From contig NZ_UZWD01000038.1 of NCBI RefSeq assembly GCF_900631955.1, forward strand, positions 62,001 through 126,000: a DNA stretch of 64,000 nt, written 5' to 3'. Origin of the DNA: Devosia equisanguinis. Its GTDB lineage: Bacteria > Pseudomonadota > Alphaproteobacteria > Rhizobiales > Devosiaceae. The first letter of the stretch is position 1. Every line of letters begins with the position of its first letter. The translations under genes and the position numbers were made by a program. Below are positions 19,289 to 27,110 of the stretch, piece after piece. Below the pieces are notes generated by a model. That model did not search any database, had not been told where the DNA came from, and saw only the letters and a list, made by a program, of their open reading frames with translations.

Positions 19289-19893
19289 GTTTCGAACTGC
19301 CGCTGCAAATCATCATCATCCGCATCATCGGCATTTTGCTGGTGGGCATGGTGCACGGCTTGACGCTGGTCGGCATGGTCACGGCATTGGGTGACAGGGG
19401 GCCACGCCACGATGGACGGCTCACCGCCAATCCGCTGGCACATGCGGCACCGCTCGGCGTGGTCGCCGCTGTGTTCAGCATGGCTGGCTGGATCCGCCAA
19501 CTCGACCTTGAGCCGAGCGAGTTGCGCCACGGCAGAGCGGGACTCGTTGTGGCGGTGCTGACAAGCCTTGCAGTGCCTGTGGTGGTGTTCCTAGTGCTGT
19601 TGCAACTGCGCGGCATTGTCGTCACGACGCTGCCGCCGTCCTATTCCAACAGCATCAACCTGGCGCTGCGCACCTTTGCGCAGATGAGCGTCGTGTTCGC
19701 CGTGGTCAATCTTATCCCGCTGCCGCCCTTTGCCGGGGGCTATCTGCTGCAGGCCGCCGCGCCCAGGCTCTATGAAGCGGTGCAGCCACGCGCCACTATC
19801 ATCGCCATCGTGCTCGTGGGGCTGGCCATTATCGATCGCGGTGCGGCATTCCGAATGGTGGAGCCCACGCTGCGCGGCTTCACCGGGGGGTAG
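19285..19893 (+). CDS. Site-2-protease-like (M50) membrane protein lacking the catalytic motif
   Basis: A 202-residue protein with about four to five membrane helices, overlapping the preceding gene by 4 bases. It aligns by eye with small M50 proteases: GDRGPRHDGRLTANPLAHAA matches the family's GDp..r..GRltLNPlaH.dP block, and FAVVNLIPLPPFAGG matches the NlLPipPLDG motif. The zinc site does not fit, however. HExxH is replaced by HGLTL (residues 24-28), and the Asp of the third motif is Ala. It is probably a catalytically dead paralogue used as a membrane scaffold or assembly factor for the PQQ system. Confidence 0.6.
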   Translation: MSFELPLQIIIIRIIGILLVGMVHGLTLVGMVTALGDRGPRHDGRLTANPLAHAAPLGVVAAVFSMAGWIRQLDLEPSELRHGRAGLVVAVLTSLAVPVVVFLVLLQLRGIVVTTLPPSYSNSINLALRTFAQMSVVFAVVNLIPLPPFAGGYLLQAAAPRLYEAVQPRATIIAIVLVGLAIIDRGAAFRMVEPTLRGFTGG

Positions 19894-19898
19894 GGCAC

Positions 19899-20756
19899 CT
19901 ACTCGAGATCGGGAACCGCACCGCCGCCCATCACCCCGCCGATATCGGCAATGTCGTATTTTTGCTTGAGCGCGTCGAGACTTCCGTCGGCCTCCAATTG
20001 ACCGAGGGCGGACACCAGCTTGCGCTTGAGCGTCAGGTCCCCTTTCCAAAGACCAATGCCGATCGGGTAGCGCTCCTCGACGCCGGGCGCCCAGGCGACC
20101 GACCAGTCATTAGCGCCGGCGATCTGGCGCGCCACCAATGCTTCGCTGATCCCGACATCGAAGGTGCCGTCCGAGAGGCCCTGTTCCAGCGCTTCCGCGG
20201 AATTGACGATGCGCGGACGCAGGCCCATGGCGCGCAACTGCCGGCTGAGGGCAACGCGGTCGAGGCCGCTCAAACCGGCGTAAAAGCCAATGGACTTGTC
20301 TTCGAGATTGGCCAGCGGTTCCTTTGACACGACAGCCCAGCCGGTCGAGAGGTAAGGCGCGGTGGCGTCGAGATAAGAAAGCACCGGCGTGGTCAGGGCT
20401 ATGCCGCCCGCAAGCACCTGGCACTGTGCACGGGTGACGCGCCAGCTGCGTGGATTGAAATCCTTGGCCATTGCCGCATTGGGCAGCACGGTGAGGCGCA
20501 GGCCCAGCTGTTCGGCGATGAGCCCCATGAGCTCGACGTCGAAGCCCGGTTCAGCCGGGTCGGCAGTGACCAAGGGCGGATAAAGCGTCGGCATGCAGGC
20601 AGTGATGCGTCCGGCTTTTTCGACAGCCTCAAAGGAATTATCCGGCGGCAGCAGATAAACCGCGCCGAACAGCGCGCCGATGATGGCCAGAGTGCCGAGG
20701 TCGCCCAACCAGCGGGGACGTGATGGCGGTGGCTTTCTACCCTGAGGAGAGGCCAT
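19899..20756 (-). CDS. Membrane-anchored family 3 binding protein of the PQQ operon
   Basis: A 285-residue protein with a basic N-terminus, one uncleaved-looking membrane helix (LGTLAIIGALFGAVYLLPP) and a periplasmic family 3 binding domain (ITACMPTLYPPLVTADPAEPGFDVELM). It is the last gene of the long minus-strand operon, 3 bases after the ABC-2 permease, and converges on the S2P-like gene. With the product of 18443-19288 it makes two MxaJ/XoxJ-like proteins in one locus. Ligand unknown; a maturation role is inferred only from context. Confidence 0.72.
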   Translation of the reverse strand: MASPQGRKPPPSRPRWLGDLGTLAIIGALFGAVYLLPPDNSFEAVEKAGRITACMPTLYPPLVTADPAEPGFDVELMGLIAEQLGLRLTVLPNAAMAKDFNPRSWRVTRAQCQVLAGGIALTTPVLSYLDATAPYLSTGWAVVSKEPLANLEDKSIGFYAGLSGLDRVALSRQLRAMGLRPRIVNSAEALEQGLSDGTFDVGISEALVARQIAGANDWSVAWAPGVEERYPIGIGLWKGDLTLKRKLVSALGQLEADGSLDALKQKYDIADIGGVMGGGAVPDLE

Positions 20757-20759
20757 GGA

Positions 20760-21560
20760 TCAGGCTTTCCGGAAATCGAGCAGGGCCCAGATGAAGAACC
20801 CAACGGCCATGGCGGCAAGCAGAATCGGGCCGATGGCGGGGTCGAACTGGTGGAACTGGATGAAGGTGCCGCGCATGGCGTCGACCGCATAGGTGACGGG
20901 GTTCCATTCCACCAGCGTGACCAGCCATTCCGGGTAGACCACCAGCGTTTGTGCCCGTGTCAGCGCCGGATCGAGGGGAAAAACCGAGCTGGAGAGAAAA
21001 TAGAGCGGCAGGATGATGGCGTTGGAGAAGACGCCGAAACCTTCGAAGCTGCGAATGCGGGAGGCGAGCACGACGCCAAACGAGGTCAGGCCGAAGGCGA
21101 GAAGGAACATCAGGCCCAGCCCGATCAGCAGGCGATCCCAAGTGATCACCACATCGGCGAAGGCCGCAAGGACGAGCACCAGGCAGCCGTGGAACACGGC
21201 GATGGTAGTGCCACCGAGGATCTTGCCGAGGAGCGCGGCCCAGCGGGGTAGTGGGGACACCAGGACCTCGCGCAGGAAGCCGAATTCGCGGTCCCAGATC
21301 ACCGACACTGCCGACTGGACGGACGTGTACATGATATTGAGGACGACAATGGCCGGGAAAATGAACTGAATATAGGTATAGGGCACCGCAAAACGCACTT
21401 CGCCGAAGACCTCGCCCCGAAAATAGGGATTGAGGCCGATGCCCATGATCAGCACCCACATCAGTGGCCGGCTGATGCCGCCGATCAGCTGGCCGCGGTC
21501 GCGCAGGGCGCGCTTCACTTCGCGCAGCCAGATCGCGTAAATTCCCCCAAGCAAGCCCAA
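20760..21560 (-). CDS. ABC-2 type permease, PQQ alcohol-dehydrogenase-associated (PedC-like)
   Basis: A 266-residue integral membrane protein with six predicted helices and the ABC-2 signature (EFGFLREVLVSPLPRWAALLGKILGG). Proteins of this type sit next to PQQ alcohol dehydrogenase genes in pseudomonads, where they are described as PQQ-associated ABC permeases. Its partner is probably the ATPase at 24235-25209 in the same operon, although the NitT importer genes lie between them. I chose the TTG at 21558-21560, with GGAGGA six bases upstream. Transported molecule unknown. Confidence 0.82.
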   Translation of the reverse strand: MGLLGGIYAIWLREVKRALRDRGQLIGGISRPLMWVLIMGIGLNPYFRGEVFGEVRFAVPYTYIQFIFPAIVVLNIMYTSVQSAVSVIWDREFGFLREVLVSPLPRWAALLGKILGGTTIAVFHGCLVLVLAAFADVVITWDRLLIGLGLMFLLAFGLTSFGVVLASRIRSFEGFGVFSNAIILPLYFLSSSVFPLDPALTRAQTLVVYPEWLVTLVEWNPVTYAVDAMRGTFIQFHQFDPAIGPILLAAMAVGFFIWALLDFRKA

Positions 21561-21580
21561 AGGGTATCCTCCCAAGTCGT

Positions 21581-22453
21581 CTAGCGTCCGGTCCCGAGGT
21601 CCCGGCCATAAAAATCGGAACCGGGATCGTTCAGCACCAAGGTGCGGATGCGATCCCAGAGATAGGCACGCAATTCGATGAAGCGTTTTTCGGCACGCAC
21701 GTCATAGGTCCAGCGCGGCCGCTCAAGGCCGACATCGATCACTTCGAGAATGCGACCGGGGCGTGGACCCATCAGCACGACCTGGTCGGCGAGAAGAATG
21801 GCCTCATCGACGCTGTGGGTGACGAAGAGCGCCACCGACTGGCGCGCCGACCACAGCCGCATCAGTTCCATCTGCATGAGTTCGCGCGTCTGCGCGTCGA
21901 TGCTGGCAAAGGGCTCGTCCATGAGCAGGATGTCGGGTTCGACAGCCAAAGCCCGGGCCAGGGCCACGCGCTGCCGCATGCCGCCCGAGAGTTCGCTGGG
22001 ATAGGCATCGGCGAAGCGGCTGAGGCCGACGAGCTCGATATAGCGATCGGCACGAGCGCGCCGCTCGGCACGGTCGGGGATGGCGTCGACGAGGGCGAAT
22101 TCCACATTGCCGCGAATGGTCGACCAAGGGATGAGCCGGAAGGACTGAAAAACGAAGCCCATATTGGGGCCGGGGCGCGGCGGCGCGCCCGAGATCAATA
22201 CCCTGCCGCTATCGGGAGCGAGCAGGCCATTGACGATCCGCAATACCGTCGTCTTGCCGCAGCCTGAGGGGCCGAGCAGCGAAACGAAGGCCCGGTCCGG
22301 CACGGCCAGGTTGACGTCCTTGAGGGCCACGGTGCCGGCGTTTTTCTCGCCGGCACCGAAGGTCTTGTTGACGCCCTCCAGCACGATGCGTGCAGGCGCC
22401 GTCGCCGGAGCGCTGGTCATGGCATGGCTGGTGGGGGCGACGGGATAGTTCAT
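21581..22453 (-). CDS. NitT/TauT-type ABC importer ATPase
   Basis: A 290-residue ABC ATPase: Walker A GPSGCGKTTV, Q-loop FVFQSFRLIPW, signature LSGGMRQR, Walker B ILLMDEPFAS and a switch His in VTHSVDEA. It is closest in style to SsuB/TauB/NrtD ATPases. It overlaps the binding-protein gene (ATGA) and, with the permease at 23486-24238, completes an importer. The family imports sulfonates, nitrate, thiamine precursors or aromatic acids. Here the context is alcohol oxidation, so a substrate, product or cofactor is plausible. Confidence 0.9.
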   Translation of the reverse strand: MNYPVAPTSHAMTSAPATAPARIVLEGVNKTFGAGEKNAGTVALKDVNLAVPDRAFVSLLGPSGCGKTTVLRIVNGLLAPDSGRVLISGAPPRPGPNMGFVFQSFRLIPWSTIRGNVEFALVDAIPDRAERRARADRYIELVGLSRFADAYPSELSGGMRQRVALARALAVEPDILLMDEPFASIDAQTRELMQMELMRLWSARQSVALFVTHSVDEAILLADQVVLMGPRPGRILEVIDVGLERPRWTYDVRAEKRFIELRAYLWDRIRTLVLNDPGSDFYGRDLGTGR

Positions 22454-23463
22454 CTTGTCGCCGGATCCATGGCGTCGTCAGTGCCGAGTTCAGCCAGCAC
22501 TTCGTCCACCGGCGAGAAATCGACCCACTCACTGAGCTCGACCGGACGCGCCGAGGCGAAATCTTCGCCCGTATAGAGTGCAGTCACGGTAGCATCGAGG
22601 TCGACCTTGGACAGGCCGCCATTGACGCTCCAGCTCTTGGCAAAGCTCTGGCCAAGCTGTTCGAGGGTCGCCTTGTCGGCCGAGGGCAGGGCCTGTTCCA
22701 TCGCTGCAACCCAAACTGCGGGATCGGCGGCATAGTCGCGCGAGGCCTTGATCAGGGCGGTGATGACCTTCTTGACGTCGTCACGGCGCTCATCGAGCAC
22801 TTTCTGGGTGACGATGTTGACCTTGCTGACCTGGGGTGCGGCTGCATAGTAGGCGTCCTGGTCAATCAGGACATGCAGCCCGGTCTTGTCGGGAATGGAG
22901 CTCCAGACACCGATGGAAATGGTGGTGGCATCAACCTGCCCGGCGACGAGAGCCTGGGCGCGGACATTGGGCTGGCCCAGCGCCACGAACTCCACCGCGT
23001 CGGTATCGACGCCATTGGCGGCCATGACGCGGGTGCTCAGCGACTGATCGAGGCTGCCGGGACGGCCGATGCCGAAGCTCTTGCCGGCGAGATCGGCGGG
23101 CGTTGCGATGGCGTCCTTGGAGGCGATCAGGAAGGGCAGGGACTTGTTCGGCGAGACTACGGCGCGCAGGTCATTGGCGCCGCCGGCGACCAGCAGGAGC
23201 AGGGCATCGACGCCAATATTGGCCATTTCGCCTTCGCCGGCCTGCAGAGCCGCGAGGGCCGATGGGGTCTGCTGCACACGCACCAGCTCTACCTCGACGC
23301 CTTCGCGTTCGAAATAGCCCTGCTGCAGGGCCAGATCCATGACTGAGTTGGGCACCAAAGGCGTTTCGAGATCGGTGACGATCAGCCGAAATGGATCGGC
23401 CTGGGCGGGAAGAACGGTGAGCAGCAGCGCGGCTGCGAGGGTCGTAAGCAGTTTGGCCTTCAT
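22450..23463 (-). CDS. NMT1/SsuA-like periplasmic solute-binding protein
   Basis: A 337-residue exported binding protein. The ATG at 23461-23463 follows an AGGAGGT site and opens a signal peptide ending near LPAQA. The mature part shows the NMT1/SsuA fold: LALQQGYFEREGVEVELVRV, then GEMANIGVDALLLL, then ADLAGKSFGIGRPGSLDQ. It belongs with the ATPase and permease on either side. The ligand cannot be read from sequence. Confidence 0.85.
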   Translation of the reverse strand: MKAKLLTTLAAALLLTVLPAQADPFRLIVTDLETPLVPNSVMDLALQQGYFEREGVEVELVRVQQTPSALAALQAGEGEMANIGVDALLLLVAGGANDLRAVVSPNKSLPFLIASKDAIATPADLAGKSFGIGRPGSLDQSLSTRVMAANGVDTDAVEFVALGQPNVRAQALVAGQVDATTISIGVWSSIPDKTGLHVLIDQDAYYAAAPQVSKVNIVTQKVLDERRDDVKKVITALIKASRDYAADPAVWVAAMEQALPSADKATLEQLGQSFAKSWSVNGGLSKVDLDATVTALYTGEDFASARPVELSEWVDFSPVDEVLAELGTDDAMDPATR

Positions 23464-23485
23464 GAGGCACCTCCTAGAAAAAACG

Positions 23486-24238
23486 TTACAGAACTGCATC
23501 GCTGCGGCGCCAGCGGCCGAGGCGAAGTTCCAGAAATCTCAGGGCTTCGGTAATGATGACGCCGATCAGCGCCAGCGTCAGTACGATGACGAAATACTCG
23601 GCCATGCGGAAGGTATTGCCATAGATGGCGAGCAGACCGCCGAGGCCTTTGACGGCCGTGTAGAGTTCGGCCACGACCGTGTTGATCAAGCCGATGGTTG
23701 CGCCAACCCGCAGGCCCACGAGAATGAAGGGGACGGCGCCGGGGAGGACGATGCTGGCGAAAATGCGCCGGCGTGGGGCGCCCACCGAGCGGGCCATCTC
23801 GATCAGCTCCTGGTCGGAGTTGAGCGCACCGGCATAGGTGTTGATGAGAATGGGCATTACTGCGCCCAGAAAGATGATGAGGATTTTTGCCTGGGGCCCG
23901 AGGCCGAGGAAGACGATGATGAGTGGAATGAAGGCGACACGCGGCGTGGCCGAGAGCGCGTAGACGAAGACTTCCAGCGTCTTGCCCAAAGGGCGTAGCG
24001 TGCCCATGAGAATGCCGATGGGAATGCCCACGATGATGGCGGCGCCATAGCCACCGAGATAGATGCTGATGCTATCCACCAGAGCGCTGCCCAGCCGGCC
24101 TTCGGCAATCAATTGCCGCGCTGCCAGGGCAGTGGCCCAAGGCGATGGGACGAGATTGCGCTCGACCTGCGTGGAGGCGAGCCACCAGAGCGCGATCAGT
24201 CCGGCCAGGAAGATGAGCCGATAGAGGGCAATCCTCAT
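23486..24238 (-). CDS. NitT/TauT-type ABC importer permease
   Basis: A 250-residue permease of the BPD_transp_1 family with about six helices. The EAA cytoplasmic loop is recognisable (LIEMARSVGAPRRRIFASIVLPGAVPFIL), matching the site that contacts the ATPase. Its start overlaps the ATPase gene upstream by 4 bases and it ends 22 bases before the binding protein, so all are co-transcribed. It is the only importer permease in the operon, so it probably works as a homodimer. Confidence 0.9.
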   Translation of the reverse strand: MRIALYRLIFLAGLIALWWLASTQVERNLVPSPWATALAARQLIAEGRLGSALVDSISIYLGGYGAAIIVGIPIGILMGTLRPLGKTLEVFVYALSATPRVAFIPLIIVFLGLGPQAKILIIFLGAVMPILINTYAGALNSDQELIEMARSVGAPRRRIFASIVLPGAVPFILVGLRVGATIGLINTVVAELYTAVKGLGGLLAIYGNTFRMAEYFVIVLTLALIGVIITEALRFLELRLGRWRRSDAVL

Positions 24239-25209
24239 GAGCGCCGACCCTTCCGCCCGGCGCGCTTTTCGCCGTCGCTGGCGCCGCGGTCGCGCAGTTC
24301 GCGCCCCGTGAGGGTTAAGAACACGCTTTCGAGACTGGGCATGTCGAATGACACTTGGCGGATGCGGGTGCCATATTCGGCCAGAAACTGGTCGGCGAAG
24401 CCGGGCGTGCCGGCGTCGATGACGATGCTGCCATCCTTGCCGGTCTGTAGGGCATTGTAACGGGTGCGCAATTCATCGCCGATTGCCGCATCACGGGGGA
24501 CAACGCGAGCCGTCTCCTTGCCGTATTGCTGCTTGAGATCGAGCGGCGAGCCCTCGGCGATGATCTTGCCGTGGTCGATGATCGAGACCTTGTCGCAGGC
24601 CTCGACCTCCTCGATGTAGTGGGTGGTTACCACGATGGTGAGATCGCGCTGGGTGCGCAGTTTGTCGAGATAGGACCAGATGCCGGCGCGCGATTGCGCG
24701 TCGAGGCCGACAGTGGGTTCGTCCAGGAACAGGATTTTCGGTTTATGCAGCAGTGCCCGGGCGATTTCGAGCCGGCGCTTCATTCCGGAAGAGAAGGTGC
24801 GGGTAGCCGCGTGTCGCCAGTCTTCGAGTTCTACCAGGGAGAGCAGCTCGTCGATCCCTGCCTTCCGGTCCGCCGCCTTCATGGCGTAGACGCGGCCATG
24901 GAAATCGAGGTTTTCGTAAGCGGTGAGCCGATCGTCCAGGCTGGGTTCCTGAAACACCACGCCGATATTCTTGCGAGCCTGCAGCGGGTGGCGTCGCAGA
25001 TCGGTGCCGGCGATGAACGCCGTGCCGGAGTCGGCGGCCAGAATGGTGCAGAGAATGTGGATCAGCGTGGTTTTGCCGGCGCCGTTGGGGCCGAGCAGGG
25101 CGAACATGGTGTTGCTGGGTACGGTGAGATCGACCGCGTCGAGCGCAGTCATGCGACCATAGTGCTTGGTGAGTCCGTTGACGGCTATGGCGGGGTTGGT
25201 TTGGGTCAT
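24235..25209 (-). CDS. ABC exporter ATPase, PQQ-dependent alcohol-dehydrogenase-associated
   Basis: A 324-residue ABC ATPase of the ABC-2/drug-export class: Walker A GPNGAGKTTL, Q-loop FQEPSLDDRLTAYENL, signature TFSSGMKRRLEIARAL, Walker B ILFLDEPTVGLD, switch VTTHYIEE, and the C-terminal extension usual for such ATPases. It overlaps the DUF58 gene and the importer permease gene by 4 bases each. The likely partner is the ABC-2 permease at 20760-21560. Similar ATPase/permease pairs accompany PQQ alcohol dehydrogenases elsewhere; what they move is unknown. Confidence 0.87.
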   Translation of the reverse strand: MTQTNPAIAVNGLTKHYGRMTALDAVDLTVPSNTMFALLGPNGAGKTTLIHILCTILAADSGTAFIAGTDLRRHPLQARKNIGVVFQEPSLDDRLTAYENLDFHGRVYAMKAADRKAGIDELLSLVELEDWRHAATRTFSSGMKRRLEIARALLHKPKILFLDEPTVGLDAQSRAGIWSYLDKLRTQRDLTIVVTTHYIEEVEACDKVSIIDHGKIIAEGSPLDLKQQYGKETARVVPRDAAIGDELRTRYNALQTGKDGSIVIDAGTPGFADQFLAEYGTRIRQVSFDMPSLESVFLTLTGRELRDRGASDGEKRAGRKGRRS

Positions 25210-26081
25210 AGCAGCACTCCCGCAGCGCGCAGATCGCGCAGAAAGAAACGGGTGATATCGGCGGACGAGGAGAGTGAAAAGAACCGCCCGCCGCGGCTGA
25301 CAAGGCGTTGGCGCAGATTGGCCTTGAAGGTTTCGAGGGTCGCGCGATAGTCCGCGATCACGGCTTCATCGATCACGGTTTCCACCTCATCGCCGGTCTC
25401 CTCGTCTACCAGCAGCACGCTGCCATTGCCCAGCGCGGTGGGATCAATCTCCTCCGGCGCCGCGACCTGAATGCCCACGACCTCGTGGCCCTGGCCGTCC
25501 AGCATATCTAGCGCCCGTTGCATGCGCTCGTCCCACCAGTCGCTGACCACGACGACATAAGCCGCCTGTCCCATATCGCGCAGTGCTGTCTCGATGTCCT
25601 GTCCGAAATCGCTGCGTCCACCGGGCGTGAGCTTTGCAAACCAGTCAAAGAGGATTTGCGCACGTGCGCCGCCCTGCAGCGGCTGCGACCAGCGGAACCC
25701 GCCATCGCCGGATACACCGACACGGACGCGGTCGCCCGCCGCCAACCCGACAAAGGCGGCGAGCTGCGCGATCTCAGCGGCGATGGCGAATTTCTGTGGA
25801 CTGCCCGCCAGCATGGACCTTGTGCCGTCGAGCAGGATGAAAACCGGCAATTGCCGATCGACGAAATATTGGCGGATATAGGATTCGCCCAGCCGCGCCA
25901 TGACGCGGGGATCGAGATGGCGCACGTCGTCGCCGGGGCGATAGGGGCGATGCTCGGCAAATTCGAGGCCCACGCCCTTGGTGGCGGAGCGGCGTTCGCC
26001 GATACCGACCGATGGGGCCGCGCGGGTCATGACGAAGCGGGCCGTGGACAGCTGTTCGAGCAAGGCGGGCGAGGGGCTCAC
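25206..26081 (-). CDS. DUF58 / VWA-like protein (MxaS-like)
   Basis: A 291-residue protein with the DUF58 signature VGIGERRSATKGVGLEFAEHRPYRPGDDVR split over its first 60 residues, followed by a VWA-like half (FILLDGTRSM, with SDWWDERM later). DUF58 proteins are partners of MoxR AAA ATPases; in methylotrophs the pair is MxaR-MxaS in the methanol-dehydrogenase cluster. It overlaps both neighbours by 4 bases. Proposed role: cytoplasmic or membrane-peripheral partner in quinoprotein maturation. Confidence 0.85.
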   Translation of the reverse strand: MSPSPALLEQLSTARFVMTRAAPSVGIGERRSATKGVGLEFAEHRPYRPGDDVRHLDPRVMARLGESYIRQYFVDRQLPVFILLDGTRSMLAGSPQKFAIAAEIAQLAAFVGLAAGDRVRVGVSGDGGFRWSQPLQGGARAQILFDWFAKLTPGGRSDFGQDIETALRDMGQAAYVVVVSDWWDERMQRALDMLDGQGHEVVGIQVAAPEEIDPTALGNGSVLLVDEETGDEVETVIDEAVIADYRATLETFKANLRQRLVSRGGRFFSLSSSADITRFFLRDLRAAGVLL

Positions 26082-27094
26082 AACACCCCCTTGATGCTGG
26101 CATCGAGCAGTCTACCGAGCAGCGTTTCGAGCGACACGCCATCGGCGCGACCTTCGAAATTGAGATGAACGCGGTGGCGCGTGGTGGCGAGCAACATGGC
26201 CCTGATGTCGTCGAAGCTGACATTGAAGCGACCATTGAGCAGGGCGTGGCCCTTGGCGGCCAGCACCAGCGCCTGCGCGCCGCGCGGGCTCAGACCAAAA
26301 CGCAGATAACGCTTCACATCGGCGCTGGCATTGGCACCGACCGGATGGGTTGAGATGGCAAAATTGGCGATGGCCCGGCGCACATGGTCTGCCATGGGCA
26401 CGCTGCGCACCAAGGCCTGAATGGCCAAAATATCAGCCGGCGTCAGGAATTGCTGAACGGTGGTGGAGACGCTGCCCGTCGTGCTGTCGAGAATGGCGGC
26501 GAGCGTTTCGGCCGTCGGCAGGGGCACGTCGAGCTGGAGCAGAAAGCGGTCGATCTGGGCTTCGGGCAGAATGTAGGTGCCGTCCATTTCGAGCGGGTTT
26601 TGCGTGGCCAGGACGAAGAAGGGCTCTGGTAGCGGCATGGTCTGGCCCGCGGCGCTGACGGTACGCTCCTGCATGGCTTCGAGCAGGGCAGATTGGGTGC
26701 GCGGGGTAGCGCGATTGATTTCGTCAGCCAGCAGCAACTGGGTGAAGATGGCGCCACGCTGGAATTCCAGGGTGTTGCGGCCATTGGTGTCGGGGACCAG
26801 TACCATGGAGCCGGTGATATCGGCGGGCATCAGGTCGGGGGTGAACTGCACGCGGGCAAAGGACAGGCCTGTCGCCGTGGCGAGGGTGCGCACAAGCAGC
26901 GTTTTGCCGACGCCCGGCGGGCCCTCGAGCAGGACGTGGCCGCCGGCGATGAGCCCAATAAGAAGGTCTTCGACGATGCGCTCCTGGCCCAGAACCGTCC
27001 GGCCGATTTCCGCCTGGGCGGCGCGCAGCGCGGTGAGCAGGCGGTTCATTTCGGCATCGGCCATCTGCTCGGCGGTGGCGGCATTTGCGGACAT
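26078..27094 (-). CDS. MoxR-family AAA+ ATPase (MxaR-like)
   Basis: A 338-residue AAA+ ATPase of the MoxR family. The ATG at 27094 gives MSANAATAEQMADAEMNRLL and removes an 81-codon extension that lies in the VWA gene. Motifs: Walker A GPPGVGKT, Walker B LLADEINRATPRTQSALLEA, sensor 1 ATQNP, and the MoxR insert (MPLPEPFFV). MoxR ATPases work with VWA proteins as chaperones for insertion of cofactors or metals; MxaR-type members are tied to calcium insertion into methanol dehydrogenase. It starts 16 bases after the VWA gene and overlaps the DUF58 gene. Confidence 0.93.
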   Translation of the reverse strand: MSANAATAEQMADAEMNRLLTALRAAQAEIGRTVLGQERIVEDLLIGLIAGGHVLLEGPPGVGKTLLVRTLATATGLSFARVQFTPDLMPADITGSMVLVPDTNGRNTLEFQRGAIFTQLLLADEINRATPRTQSALLEAMQERTVSAAGQTMPLPEPFFVLATQNPLEMDGTYILPEAQIDRFLLQLDVPLPTAETLAAILDSTTGSVSTTVQQFLTPADILAIQALVRSVPMADHVRRAIANFAISTHPVGANASADVKRYLRFGLSPRGAQALVLAAKGHALLNGRFNVSFDDIRAMLLATTRHRVHLNFEGRADGVSLETLLGRLLDASIKGVL

Positions 27095-27110
27095 GGTGCT
27101 GTTCCCTGAA

